Assembly: GCA_963708205.1 (NCBI GenBank)
Contig: OY970196.1
Span: forward strand, 1,612,001-1,676,000
Length of the DNA stretch: 64,000 nucleotides
Direction: 5' to 3'
DNA from: CAVYTF01 sp963708205
GTDB taxonomy: Bacteria; Bacteroidota; Bacteroidia; Chitinophagales; Chitinophagaceae
Made by a program: the position numbers and the translations under genes. The notes beneath the pieces were generated by a model. It was not told the DNA's origin. It did no database searches and saw only the letters and a list, made by a program, of their open reading frames with translations. Positions 17,013-25,901 of this stretch are shown piece after piece (within the stretch, counting starts at the first letter, position 1; the number at the start of each line of letters is the position of its first letter).

Positions 17013-17957
17013 TTATTCACCATAAACTACTAAATGAATGATCTCATTTCCCTGCTTATAAATTCGCCCGTGCAGGATTGCATATTCCTGTTGTTGTGTA
17101 TTATTCTCCAAAAAATTATTTAGAAAATTTTTCACTTCATCATTCGAAACTGATACGTCTTCTGTGCTTTGAACAATACTATGAATATAACTTCGCACCA
17201 AACTTTCATAATTGATCAGCGTTAATTGTACATTACCAAACAATTCGCAATTAATAATACGCGTGCCTGAAACTGCTACAAAACCTGCAAAACTGCTATC
17301 GCTCTCTTTCATTTTTTTGATGAAATAATGGAGATAAGCACTGTCTGCATTTGCTGAATCTTTATACAGGCTTATATAATTCCATGTGGTTGATTGAATA
17401 TTTTTTTCTTTGAACTGATCGTCGATTTCTTTCCAAACTTTATTTTGTTTCTGATCTACATCAATTATTTTTCTCAAGTCTGCGTCTGCCATTCCACCAT
17501 AAGTAAATGTTTTGCTTTTATCATCCCACCGTTGCTTTTCCACACAAAAAACCTGGAGATAATTTTCACCTTCAGTTGCAGGAATGATAATGCTTTCAGC
17601 CGATGTTCTGTTTTGTTTCCCTCCGGCAATAATATCACCGCTGTGAACGAGAATATTTTTTTTAGTTAAATTTTTGATTTGTAAAACACCGATATCAGAA
17701 CCTTGCGGCGCTTCAATTTCACGCACTTTTATTTTACCGGAATTAAATGCCTGCTGAAAAGAAATAGTATTTTTTAAATTGAATTCCGGAAGATTTTCTC
17801 CTCCGCCATTTTTGAATCTTATAGGTATTAGTTTAAGATTTTTAAATTGCCATGCAGAATCATATTGCACCATCAACTCATTGTAAGTTAATTGCGCACA
17901 CAATGAACTGAAAACAATGCATAAGAATAAAAACAAAATAACTTTTCGCACAGCCAT
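17013..17957 (-). CDS. Secreted ARPP-1 (DUF6569)-like protein
   Basis: With the start at 17957 (MAVRKVILF) the protein is 314 residues and begins with a signal peptide ending near SSLCAQ. An ATG at 17978 would overlap the previous gene and add seven charged residues, so I reject it. The core resembles the ARPP-1 domain: FQQAFNSGKIKVREIE, then IKNLTKKNILVHSGDIIAGGKQNR, then IIIPATEGENYLQVFCVEKQRW. The repeated idea of a binding pocket with GGKQNR and the CVE-x-x-RW motif is family-typical. The biochemical role is unknown. It starts 4 bases after the acetyltransferase gene ends, so both may be co-transcribed. Confidence 0.65.
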   Translation of the reverse strand: MAVRKVILFLFLCIVFSSLCAQLTYNELMVQYDSAWQFKNLKLIPIRFKNGGGENLPEFNLKNTISFQQAFNSGKIKVREIEAPQGSDIGVLQIKNLTKKNILVHSGDIIAGGKQNRTSAESIIIPATEGENYLQVFCVEKQRWDDKSKTFTYGGMADADLRKIIDVDQKQNKVWKEIDDQFKEKNIQSTTWNYISLYKDSANADSAYLHYFIKKMKESDSSFAGFVAVSGTRIINCELFGNVQLTLINYESLVRSYIHSIVQSTEDVSVSNDEVKNFLNNFLENNTQQQEYAILHGRIYKQGNEIIHLVVYGE

Positions 17958-17961
17958 ATTT

Positions 17962-18516
17962 TTATATTTTTGGCGCAAGCAATGAATAAACGACCGTGTC
18001 TAAAAACTCGCCATTAAAATAATAGTCTTCTTTAAAATATGCTTCTCTTACAAATCCTGCTTTATCTAAAACCCTTAAAGAAGCTGCATTTTCAGGGCTT
18101 GCCTTTGCCTCTATAGAGTGGAGTTTCATTGTTGCGAATCCATATTCAATTACTGCAGCAATTGCTTCACTAACTATTCCTTTTTGCTGATAAAGAGTCT
18201 GCAGCATGTAGCCAATTTCTGCGCGGTAATTGGGTTTATCAATCCTCCATAATGAAATTGTACCTATTAAAAGCGGGTTTTCTTTAAGCGAAATGCCCCA
18301 GTTAATGCCGTCATTCGTTTCTAATAAATCAAAAATAAGCTGCATCCATTTAAGCGCATCTTCTGTAGAGAGAGCAAGCGGACGGCTGATGTAACGCATC
18401 AATTCTTTATCAGAGCGCAGCGCAAATATTTCATTTACATCCTTCTTTGTTATCTCTCGTAATATTAATCGTTCGGTTGATAATTCCGGAAAAGGATGAA
18501 AGTTTGGGCTAAGCAT
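17962..18516 (-). CDS. GNAT family N-acetyltransferase (RimJ/RimL-like)
   Basis: The 184-residue protein has the order expected for RimJ/RimL-type acetyltransferases: LSTERLILREITKKDVNEIF at the N-terminus, then GTISLWRIDKPNYRAEIGYML for strands 4-5. The acetyl-CoA loop is replaced by YQQKGIVSEAIAAVIEYGF, and AKASPENAASLRVLDKAGFVRE marks the C-terminal part. Q/R-x-x-G-x-A/G is represented by QQKGIVSEA, slightly degenerate. The acceptor could be a protein N-terminus or a small amine. It is upstream of the ARPP-1-like gene. Confidence 0.85.
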   Translation of the reverse strand: MLSPNFHPFPELSTERLILREITKKDVNEIFALRSDKELMRYISRPLALSTEDALKWMQLIFDLLETNDGINWGISLKENPLLIGTISLWRIDKPNYRAEIGYMLQTLYQQKGIVSEAIAAVIEYGFATMKLHSIEAKASPENAASLRVLDKAGFVREAYFKEDYYFNGEFLDTVVYSLLAPKI

Positions 18517-18595
18517 AGTTTTTGATTCTCACAAAATATATACAAGGCTTTAAAGTTCAGATGTATTTTTTAGTTTTAATAAAAAAGTTTTTCGC

Positions 18596-18862
18596 ATGAC
18601 AGTGCATTTAATTATTAAAGGGCTTGTGCAAGGTGTTTTTTATCGCGCAACTGCAAAAGAAATTGCAGACAAACTTGGTTTAAAAGGTTGGGTAAAAAAT
18701 ACGGATGAAGGAAACGTAGAAGCTTTGGTAAATGGTAATGAAAATAATTTAAAAGAATTTATAGAATGGTGCAAAAAAGGTCCGCGAAATGCAAAAGTTT
18801 CAGAAGTAGTTTGGAATGAAATTGAAGAAGTTGCCTGTAAAGATTTTATTATTTTAAGATAA
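18596..18862 (+). CDS. acyP: Acylphosphatase
   Basis: The 88-residue protein matches the small acylphosphatase fold (about 90 residues), which hydrolyses acyl phosphates. The catalytic Arg is in GLVQGVFYRATAKEIADKLG and the catalytic Asn in LKGWVKNTDEGNVEALVNG. The C-terminal strand KDFIILR is in the expected place. It stands alone between a divergent acetyltransferase and serC. Confidence 0.93.
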   Translation: MTVHLIIKGLVQGVFYRATAKEIADKLGLKGWVKNTDEGNVEALVNGNENNLKEFIEWCKKGPRNAKVSEVVWNEIEEVACKDFIILR

Positions 18863-18963
18863 ATCCTTCTTTGCTTCAATATATTTCACAACATCTTTGG
18901 AATGTGTGTTTAACAAATTCAATCACACAAAAACATATTACTTTGCAGGCTTAATGAGCGGCA

Positions 18964-20043
18964 ATGAAAATGCACAATTTTAATTCCGGCCCAGCAGTAC
19001 TCCCTGATGAAGTTTTGCAGCAGGCAGAGGAAGCGATACACAATTTCAACAATACCGGATTGTCTGTTTTAGAGATCGGGCATCGCACTTCATGGTTTCA
19101 AAATGTGCTTGATGAAGCAATTTCATTAGTGAAAGAATTGATGGATTTATCAGATAATCATGCTGTTCTTTTTTTACACGGCGGTGCAACAACACAATTT
19201 ATGCAGGTGCCAATGAATCTGCTGGATGCCAATGACACTGCGGCTTATTGCGATAATGGCATCTGGGGTGGCAAGGCAATAAAAGAAGCAAAACTTTTTG
19301 GAAATGTTGATGTTGTATCTTCATCAAAAGATAAAAATCATTCTTATATTTCAGAGCATTTTTATATTCCTGAAGACGCGGTTTATCTTCATTACACCAC
19401 AAATAATACGGTAGAAGGTACGCAATGGCATCATATTCCTGATACAAAAGTTCCGCTTGTTGCAGACATGAGCAGCGATATTTTCAGTGGTCCGCTTGAG
19501 TATAAAAAGTTCGCTTTAATTTATGCCGGAGCGCAAAAAAATATGGGGGCTGCAGGCGTGAATTTGGTGGTTATAAAAAAAGATATTTTAGGAAAAGTAA
19601 AGCGGCAGATCCCAACTATTTTAAATTATCAAAATCATATTGATGCTGGTTCACTCTTAAATACTCCACCTGTTTTTGCTGTGTATGTTGCAATGCTTAC
19701 GCTTCGCTGGATAAAAAAAGAAGGTGGCTTAAATGAAATGGGAAAAAGAGCAAAGCAAAGAGCAAATTTATTTTACAATACATTAGACTCTCTTCCTGTT
19801 TTTGAACCAATCGTTGCAAAAGAAAACAGAAGCCTGATGAATGCCACTTTTAAAATTGAAGATAAAAATTTGGAACAAAAATTTGTAGATGAATGCAAAG
19901 AAAATGGAATGGTTGGTATTAAAGGTCACAGAAGTGTTGGTGGCTTAAGAGTGAGCATGTACAATGCTTTGCCGCTGTCAAGTGTAGAAGCTTTATGTAA
20001 TTTGATGAAGACTTTTGCACAAAAAACGGATAAATTTTTATAA
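18964..20043 (+). CDS. serC: Phosphoserine aminotransferase
   Basis: SerC converts 3-phosphohydroxypyruvate and glutamate to phosphoserine in serine synthesis. The start MKMHNFNSGPAVLPDEVL contains the family signature FNSGPAVLP. The PLP lysine lies in YAGAQKNMGAAGVNLV, with DMSSDIFSGPLEY just before it. Length of 359 residues is normal. It lies 18 bases before the DUF1015 gene. serA is not in this window, although in many Bacteroidota it sits between these two genes. Confidence 0.96.
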   Translation: MKMHNFNSGPAVLPDEVLQQAEEAIHNFNNTGLSVLEIGHRTSWFQNVLDEAISLVKELMDLSDNHAVLFLHGGATTQFMQVPMNLLDANDTAAYCDNGIWGGKAIKEAKLFGNVDVVSSSKDKNHSYISEHFYIPEDAVYLHYTTNNTVEGTQWHHIPDTKVPLVADMSSDIFSGPLEYKKFALIYAGAQKNMGAAGVNLVVIKKDILGKVKRQIPTILNYQNHIDAGSLLNTPPVFAVYVAMLTLRWIKKEGGLNEMGKRAKQRANLFYNTLDSLPVFEPIVAKENRSLMNATFKIEDKNLEQKFVDECKENGMVGIKGHRSVGGLRVSMYNALPLSSVEALCNLMKTFAQKTDKFL

Positions 20044-20061
20044 AAATATTTTGGAAATAGA

Positions 20062-21297
20062 ATGGCAATAATAAAACCTTTTAAAGCATTGAGACCGCAA
20101 GCACAATTTGCAAAGCAAGTTGCAAGCAAACCGTATGATGTGCTTACCAGCAAAGAAGCAAAGATAGAAGCGCAGGGAAATCCTGCTTCATTTTTACACA
20201 TCACAAAAAGTGAAATTGATCTGCCCGAAAATATTAATGTTCATTCACAGGAAGTTTATGAGCGCGCGAAAGAAAATCTTGCAGCATTTATTAAAAGAGA
20301 CATTCTTTTCAGAGAAAATAAAGATTGCTATTACATTTATCGCTTAACGATGAATGGCAACAGCCAAACAGGTTTAGTGTGTGTTAGCAGTATTAATGAT
20401 TATGAAAACAACATCATAAAAAAACATGAATTAACTCGTCCTGACAAAGAGCTTGACAGAATCAATCACATTAAAACAACAGGTGCGCAAACAGGAAATG
20501 TTTTTCTTGCATACCGAAATGTTGCTGCGATTGACATGCTTATTGAAAAATATATTCCATCAAAAAGTGCAGTGTATAAATTTATTGCTGATGATAATGT
20601 TGAGCATACAGTTTGGATAGTGAGCGACAATGAAGACATAAAAAAATTCACCGAATTATTTTTCACTGAAGTTCCGTTTACTTATATAGCAGACGGGCAT
20701 CACAGAGCTGCTTCGGCAGCAAAAGTGCAGCACGCATTAGAAAAAAAAGCAACTGAAAATTCAACCTATTTTCTTACCACATTATTTCCTGCTTCTCAAT
20801 TGCATATCATGGATTATAACCGTGTTGTAAAAGATTTGAATGGATTAAGCAAAGAAGATTTTTTGAAAAGAATTAAAGATTCGTTTATTGTAAAAAAAAT
20901 TGGCGCTGACGCATTTCATCCAAAAACTTTGCATGAATTTGGAATGTATTTGGATAAAGAATGGTACCAATTAATCGCACGGGAAGAAACATTTTCAGAA
21001 GATGCAATTGGCGAGCTTGATGTTACCATTTTACAAAATAATATCTTGCGGCTGATACTTGGAATCAATGATCAACGAACCGATAAGCGCATTGATTTTA
21101 TTGGAGGAATAAGAGGTTTGCGTGAACTTGAAACCCGCGTAAACTCTGGAGAAATGCAGGTTGCATTCAGTTTACACCCTGTTAGCATTCATCAACTATT
21201 TGCTATTGCAGACAGCGGAAAGTTAATGCCTCCAAAGAGCACCTGGTTTGAGCCAAAACTTCGTGATGGGTTGTTAACTCATTTATTAGATGACTAA
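20062..21297 (+). CDS. DUF1015 family protein, serine-operon associated
   Basis: This 411-residue soluble protein matches the DUF1015 family throughout. Visible family segments are IIKPFKALRPQAQFAKQVASKPYDV at the start, THHELTRPDKE-type motif KKHELTRPDKELDRINH, FTYIADGHHRAASAAKVQ and the C-terminal FIGGIRGLRELETRVNSGEMQVAFSLHPVS (spread over residues about 355-390). The catalytic role, if any, is not established. It follows serC by 18 bases on the same strand, a common linkage that suggests a function tied to serine metabolism or its control. Confidence 0.85.
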   Translation: MAIIKPFKALRPQAQFAKQVASKPYDVLTSKEAKIEAQGNPASFLHITKSEIDLPENINVHSQEVYERAKENLAAFIKRDILFRENKDCYYIYRLTMNGNSQTGLVCVSSINDYENNIIKKHELTRPDKELDRINHIKTTGAQTGNVFLAYRNVAAIDMLIEKYIPSKSAVYKFIADDNVEHTVWIVSDNEDIKKFTELFFTEVPFTYIADGHHRAASAAKVQHALEKKATENSTYFLTTLFPASQLHIMDYNRVVKDLNGLSKEDFLKRIKDSFIVKKIGADAFHPKTLHEFGMYLDKEWYQLIAREETFSEDAIGELDVTILQNNILRLILGINDQRTDKRIDFIGGIRGLRELETRVNSGEMQVAFSLHPVSIHQLFAIADSGKLMPPKSTWFEPKLRDGLLTHLLDD

Positions 21298-21306
21298 TTT
21301 TTATTT

Positions 21307-22314
21307 ATGAAAAAAATATATTTATTCATTGCCTTTTTTATTTTTTGCATAGTTGCAAATGCGCAGCAAGATGTGAATACTATGCATGAAACAGCAAAAA
21401 ATTTTATGCGTACCGGAGACTATGACAATGCTTTATTGGTATTGAATAATGCTCTTCAAAAACAACCCAATGATCTTAGTCTTTTAAAGGATCAATCGTT
21501 TGTTTATTATCTTCAAAAAGATTATGCAAATGCAATAAAAACCGGCGTTGCCATTACGTTGCGACCTGATGCTGATGTGCAATCTTACCAGGTTCTTGGG
21601 CTTGCTTACCAGGCAATAGCAGAATATAAAGAAGCTGATAAAATGTATAAAACAGGCATTAAAAGATTTCCTTCAAGCGGCGTATTATATAATCAATACG
21701 GCGAAATGCTTGATGATGAAAAGCAGGAAGGAGCTGCCATAAAAGAATGGGAAAATGGGATTCAGATTGATCCGAATTATAGCAGTAATTATTATGATGC
21801 GGCAATTTTTTACGATGCACATCAAAACTATTTATGGGCAATACTTTATGGCGAAATATTTATTAATATTGAAAGCCTTACCAAGCGCACAATAGAGATA
21901 AAAGATATTTTATTTACCAACTATAAAAAAATATATACGCCGGCTTATTTACCGCTTGTGCTTCAAAAAGGATCTCCGTTTGAGAAAGCTCTTGCAACAA
22001 TTTTTGAAAAAAATAAAGGCATTACTTCTCTTGGAATCAGCCCTGAAACATTAACTGAATTGCGAACAAGATTTATATTAATGTGGGATGAAAATTATGC
22101 TGCGCAATTCCCTTTTCATTTATTTGATTACCAAAAAATATTGCTGCAAAAAGGCATGTTTGATGCTTACAATCAATGGGTTTTCGGCGCGGTGGCCAGC
22201 ACTGCAAATTTTGATACATGGACAACAGCTCATAGCGATGAGCTCAAAACTTTTGAGCATTATCACGAAAATGTTTTATACAAATCTCCTTTAGGACAAT
22301 ATTATGTGCATTAA
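21307..22314 (+). CDS. Secreted tetratricopeptide-repeat protein
   Basis: The 335-residue protein starts with a signal peptide (MKKIYLFIAFFIFCIVANAQ). Residues about 25-190 contain at least four TPR-like helix pairs, for example NFMRTGDYDNALLVLNNALQ, QKDYANAIKTGVAI, IAEYKEADKMYKTGIKRFP and QEGAAIKEWENGIQIDPNYS. The C-terminal third has no recognisable domain. It is probably periplasmic and a scaffold or binding protein. It begins 9 bases after the DUF1015 gene and is likely co-transcribed. Confidence 0.75.
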   Translation: MKKIYLFIAFFIFCIVANAQQDVNTMHETAKNFMRTGDYDNALLVLNNALQKQPNDLSLLKDQSFVYYLQKDYANAIKTGVAITLRPDADVQSYQVLGLAYQAIAEYKEADKMYKTGIKRFPSSGVLYNQYGEMLDDEKQEGAAIKEWENGIQIDPNYSSNYYDAAIFYDAHQNYLWAILYGEIFINIESLTKRTIEIKDILFTNYKKIYTPAYLPLVLQKGSPFEKALATIFEKNKGITSLGISPETLTELRTRFILMWDENYAAQFPFHLFDYQKILLQKGMFDAYNQWVFGAVASTANFDTWTTAHSDELKTFEHYHENVLYKSPLGQYYVH

Positions 22315-22342
22315 TTTTTTTTTGAAAGCCTACTGCAAAAAA

Positions 22343-23275
22343 TTATCGTAATAATTCACAAGGTTTCAAGCCAGTATGTTTTTTAAACGCTGCGGAAAAA
22401 TGTGAGATGGAAGAATATCCGAGTAATGCAGAAACATCAGTAACAGAGAGGCTTTTTTCGTACAGTAAATATTTTGCATGCTCCATACGCTGCTGCTGAT
22501 AAAAATCAAATATGGTTGTACCGAAAACTTCCTTAAAACCTTTCTTTAAATAACATTCATTGATAGCAACTTTGCGGCTTAATTCCTTAATTGTTATTGG
22601 CTCACCAATTCTTTGCAACAAAATTTCACGTGCCTGGTAAATGCGTTCTTTCCCAAAATCATCGGCCAAAAACTTGCAGGCAAAACCGGTTTCTTTTTCT
22701 TCTATCAAACATTCAAGGCTATACAAAAGCAACTCATGAACTTTTGCATTTATGAAAATATTTTCAAGCGCGCCTGAATAACTATGATTAAGCAAAGCAT
22801 CAAGCACATTGCGTTTGCGCCCGCAAAGCGGAAATATCTTTGTAAAAGAATTTGGATGTTTGAAGGCAAGCACTTCATCTTTTCTGGTGCTCAATTTTAC
22901 ATTATGGACAAACTGGTGTAAAAAAGTTGAAGTGAAATGAAAAGTAAAAACATCAACAGTTTCATTTTTACCTGAACATGCTTCAGTTGGCTTTTGATTG
23001 CAGTGCGCACAACTTTTTTCTTCGCAATAACGATTTCCTGTTGTACAAAAACGAAGTTCTAAAAAATTATTTTTTTGATTTTTCCCATTGAAATGATAAA
23101 CGATCATTCCGGTATCATCAACAGGAAAAATTTCCTGAGCAAAATAACGCCGGATATTATATTGTATAGAGCCCGGAATATTTTGTTCTTTTTGATAGAG
23201 CAATTCCAGGTTTTGTTCAATATCTTTTTTAAAAGTTGATTTTAAAATTTCTGATGCCTGAATCATGGATTGCAA
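22343..23275 (-). CDS. AraC family transcriptional regulator with Cys-rich segment
   Basis: The 310-residue protein ends in an AraC-type double helix-turn-helix: ITIKELSRKVAINECYLKKGFKEVFGTT and a second HTH with LSVTDVSALLGYSSISHFSAAFKKHTGLKP. The N-terminal sensing part holds a cluster of five Cys within about 28 residues (CTTGNRYCEEKSCAHC and a further C). That spacing could bind a metal or sense oxidation. Its gene is divergent from batD, 146 bases apart. The regulated genes cannot be told from the sequence. Confidence 0.85.
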   Translation of the reverse strand: MQSMIQASEILKSTFKKDIEQNLELLYQKEQNIPGSIQYNIRRYFAQEIFPVDDTGMIVYHFNGKNQKNNFLELRFCTTGNRYCEEKSCAHCNQKPTEACSGKNETVDVFTFHFTSTFLHQFVHNVKLSTRKDEVLAFKHPNSFTKIFPLCGRKRNVLDALLNHSYSGALENIFINAKVHELLLYSLECLIEEKETGFACKFLADDFGKERIYQAREILLQRIGEPITIKELSRKVAINECYLKKGFKEVFGTTIFDFYQQQRMEHAKYLLYEKSLSVTDVSALLGYSSISHFSAAFKKHTGLKPCELLR

Positions 23276-23400
23276 ATTTAATGTATAAACATCTAATTAC
23301 ATCAGTGAACCAAAAGCTTACAATTCTTTTACAATCAAAAATTCTTTGGCTTTAACCAGTTGTTAACCGATTTTAAAATCAATAAAAACTATATCCATTC

Positions 23401-23408
23401 TATCTTTG
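23401..23408 (+). promoter_or_regulatory. Candidate -7 box for batD
   Basis: TATCTTTG fits TAnnTTTG exactly and lies 13 bases before the batD ATG at 23422. No TTG at the usual 17-23 base spacing is seen, so only the -7 element is supported. Confidence 0.45.
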
Positions 23409-23421
23409 TATTGATCTAATT

Positions 23422-25203
23422 ATGAGAATGCTTGGAAAAATAATTTTACTGCTTACATTATTTTTTGCTTCTGTATGTCAAGCCCAGCTTGCATTTACAT
23501 TAAAACTTTCTACTAAACAAATCGGAAGAGCAGACCAGCTTCAGGCTGAGTATGAAATTAGCAATGCTGCAAATGTTGAGGATTTTAAGCCAAAAGATTT
23601 TGGTGATTGGAATGTAATTAGTGGTCCTGAATATTCACAGCAATCCATTTCTGTAAACGGTCAAACTAGCAGCAGCATCAGTTATATTTATATTCTTTCT
23701 CCCAAAAAAATAGGTATCGCAAATGTGCCCGGCGCAAATATTATTGCTGACGGGAAAAAATTATCCTGCGCTGATGCAGTTGTGCAGGTGAGCGATAAAC
23801 AACACCTCGCAGTTACGCAGCCACAGCAAAACAATATGCTGCAACTGCCGCCAATTTTTAATGAAGAAGATCTGGATGCATTGGCACAAAACAACATTTT
23901 AAAACCCGGAGAAAAACCAGATGAAAAAATAAGAAAAAATATTTTCGTAAAAGTATCTGCTAATAAAACCACATGCTTTGTTGGAGAGCCGATACTTGTC
24001 ACTTATCAACTTTTTTCTGCACTGGAAAACGAGGCTAAAGTAAACCGCCAACCGACTTTTAGTGGTTGCAGCGTTATTGAAATGACTGATCCGAATGAAC
24101 AGGCCACGATGCAAACTATTAACGGAAAAACATATAAAGTTTTTACGATCAGAAAAGTGCAATTAATTCCTCTGCAGGAAGGTGAATTAAAATTAGATAC
24201 TGCAACCGTTGATAATAATGTAAGTTTTTCTTTGCCTGATAATCCCTATCAAATGCAAAGTTATTCGGCAACATTACCCAGTAATCCTTTAAGTATTTTA
24301 GTGAAAGGATTGCCTGAAAAAAATAAACCTGAAAATTTTTCAGGAGTAGTTGGAGATTTTAATATTACCGCAAACGTAGACAGCACAAGGATCTCGGCAG
24401 GAGAAAATAATATTTTAAAAATAAAAATTGAAGGACAGGGAAATTTTTCCAACATCTATCAACCAATTATAAAATGGAGTAAAAACATGCAAAATTTTGA
24501 AGGCAGCGACAATCAGCATGTTAATAAAAATACTTTTCCTGAAAGTGGAGATATAACTTTCCAAATTCCTTTTATAATTACGCATGAAGGTGTTGATACG
24601 ATTCCTGCTATCAGTTTTACTTTCTTTAATCCTGAAACACAAACTTTTAAAACTGTATATACACAACCTGTTTCTATAGTAGTAACACATGCCATTCCCA
24701 AAGAAAATCTCCAAAACTCAATAACAGAAGGCGCTTCAGGCGATTACTATTTTTGGATCATTGGAACAGTTGCTTTATTAGCAGCGAGTTTTTTTATTTT
24801 TTTAACCAACAAAAAGAAATATTCTATTACTGCTACAGTAAAAAATGATATTAAATCAGCAGCACCAAAGGAAACTTTTCAACAGCCGGCTTTTAAAATG
24901 AAAATTAATTTTGACCGTGAACTTGAAAAACTACAAAATGATAATGATAACAGAAGATTCTTTTTGCAGGCTAAAAATATTTTACAGCTTGCTCTGCAAC
25001 AAAAAACAGATTCCGCTTCAAACTCAATCTCCACGCTTATTTCAGTGCTTCCAAAGTATACAGATAATGAAGCAGTAATTGCTGATGCAGAAAATATTTA
25101 TAAGATTTGCAACTACTCTTTATATACGCCAAATGTTTCTGAAGAAGAAAAAGTTTTGTTGCAGGCTCGGCTCGAAATATTAATAAAGAAGTTAGAGATC
25201 TAA
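23422..25203 (+). CDS. batD: BatD-like membrane protein (oxygen tolerance family)
   Basis: The 593-residue protein has a signal peptide (start MRMLGKIILLLTLFF, cleavage near QAQ), a large periplasmic part of repeated Ig-like beta domains and one membrane segment at about residues 441-462 (YYFWIIGTVALLAASFFIF). A cytosolic helical tail follows. Family cues include VGEPILVTYQLF, RKVQLIPLQEGELKLD and the second-domain start ISAGENNILKIKIEGQGNFSN. Known BatD proteins are encoded with BatA, BatB, BatC and a MoxR ATPase, none of which is here. It ends 4 bases inside the convergent response regulator gene. Confidence 0.85.
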   Translation: MRMLGKIILLLTLFFASVCQAQLAFTLKLSTKQIGRADQLQAEYEISNAANVEDFKPKDFGDWNVISGPEYSQQSISVNGQTSSSISYIYILSPKKIGIANVPGANIIADGKKLSCADAVVQVSDKQHLAVTQPQQNNMLQLPPIFNEEDLDALAQNNILKPGEKPDEKIRKNIFVKVSANKTTCFVGEPILVTYQLFSALENEAKVNRQPTFSGCSVIEMTDPNEQATMQTINGKTYKVFTIRKVQLIPLQEGELKLDTATVDNNVSFSLPDNPYQMQSYSATLPSNPLSILVKGLPEKNKPENFSGVVGDFNITANVDSTRISAGENNILKIKIEGQGNFSNIYQPIIKWSKNMQNFEGSDNQHVNKNTFPESGDITFQIPFIITHEGVDTIPAISFTFFNPETQTFKTVYTQPVSIVVTHAIPKENLQNSITEGASGDYYFWIIGTVALLAASFFIFLTNKKKYSITATVKNDIKSAAPKETFQQPAFKMKINFDRELEKLQNDNDNRRFFLQAKNILQLALQQKTDSASNSISTLISVLPKYTDNEAVIADAENIYKICNYSLYTPNVSEEEKVLLQARLEILIKKLEI

Positions 25204-25898
25204 TTTGAAAACTTATACCCTACACTGCGAACTGAATGAAAATATTTTGGATCGCGTGCATCTTCTTCAAAATATTTTCTGAAATTCAAAATGAAATTAT
25301 CTATCGTTCTTGTATTCGGATAAACATTATAACCCCAAACGATTTGTAAAATTTTTTCCCGGGGAACAACATCATTTTTGTTTTCGATAAGCAGCTTCAA
25401 AAGCATAGCTTCTTTTCTGCTAAGATTAATTTTTTTATCATTAGAAATTGTTGCTTCCTGAGCTTTAAAATCAACTTTATTTTTACCAAAAACATACACA
25501 TCACCAACAGTTTTCTTTTCTGATAGCTGCTTGCTTTTTTTAATTAATTTGTTTACACGAAGCAATAATTCTTCCAGATCAAATGGCTTTGTAAGATAAT
25601 CATCGGCTCCTTTTTTTAAACCCATCACACGATCTGAACTCGCATTTTTTGCGCTTAATATTAATATCGGAACCTCGTTATGTTGAACTCGAATACTCTC
25701 TGTAACGCTTATTCCATCTATCTCCGGCAACATTATATCCATTATTATTAAATGAAAAAATTCATTTTGTACAGCTTTCAAAGCTTCGGTGCCGGTGAAT
25801 GCAGAAACAACTGAATAGCCTTCTATTTCAAGATTTAATTTCAAAGTTTCATGAAGGCTTTCTTCATCTTCAACGAGTAAAATATTTTCCTTTGCCAT
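25200..25898 (-). CDS. OmpR-type response regulator
   Basis: The 232-residue protein has a receiver domain (ILLVEDEESLHETL with acidic pair, IIMDIMLPEIDGIS with phosphoacceptor Asp, ILILSAKNA and TKPFD with the conserved Lys) and a winged-helix DNA-binding domain (LSRKEAMLLKLLIENKNDVV, RTIDNFILNFRKYFEEDA, VRSVGYKF). It starts 3 bases after the histidine kinase gene ends, so the pair forms one two-component system. Targets are unknown. Confidence 0.95.
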   Translation of the reverse strand: MAKENILLVEDEESLHETLKLNLEIEGYSVVSAFTGTEALKAVQNEFFHLIIMDIMLPEIDGISVTESIRVQHNEVPILILSAKNASSDRVMGLKKGADDYLTKPFDLEELLLRVNKLIKKSKQLSEKKTVGDVYVFGKNKVDFKAQEATISNDKKINLSRKEAMLLKLLIENKNDVVPREKILQIVWGYNVYPNTRTIDNFILNFRKYFEEDARDPKYFHSVRSVGYKFSN

Positions 25899-25901
25899 TT
25901 A

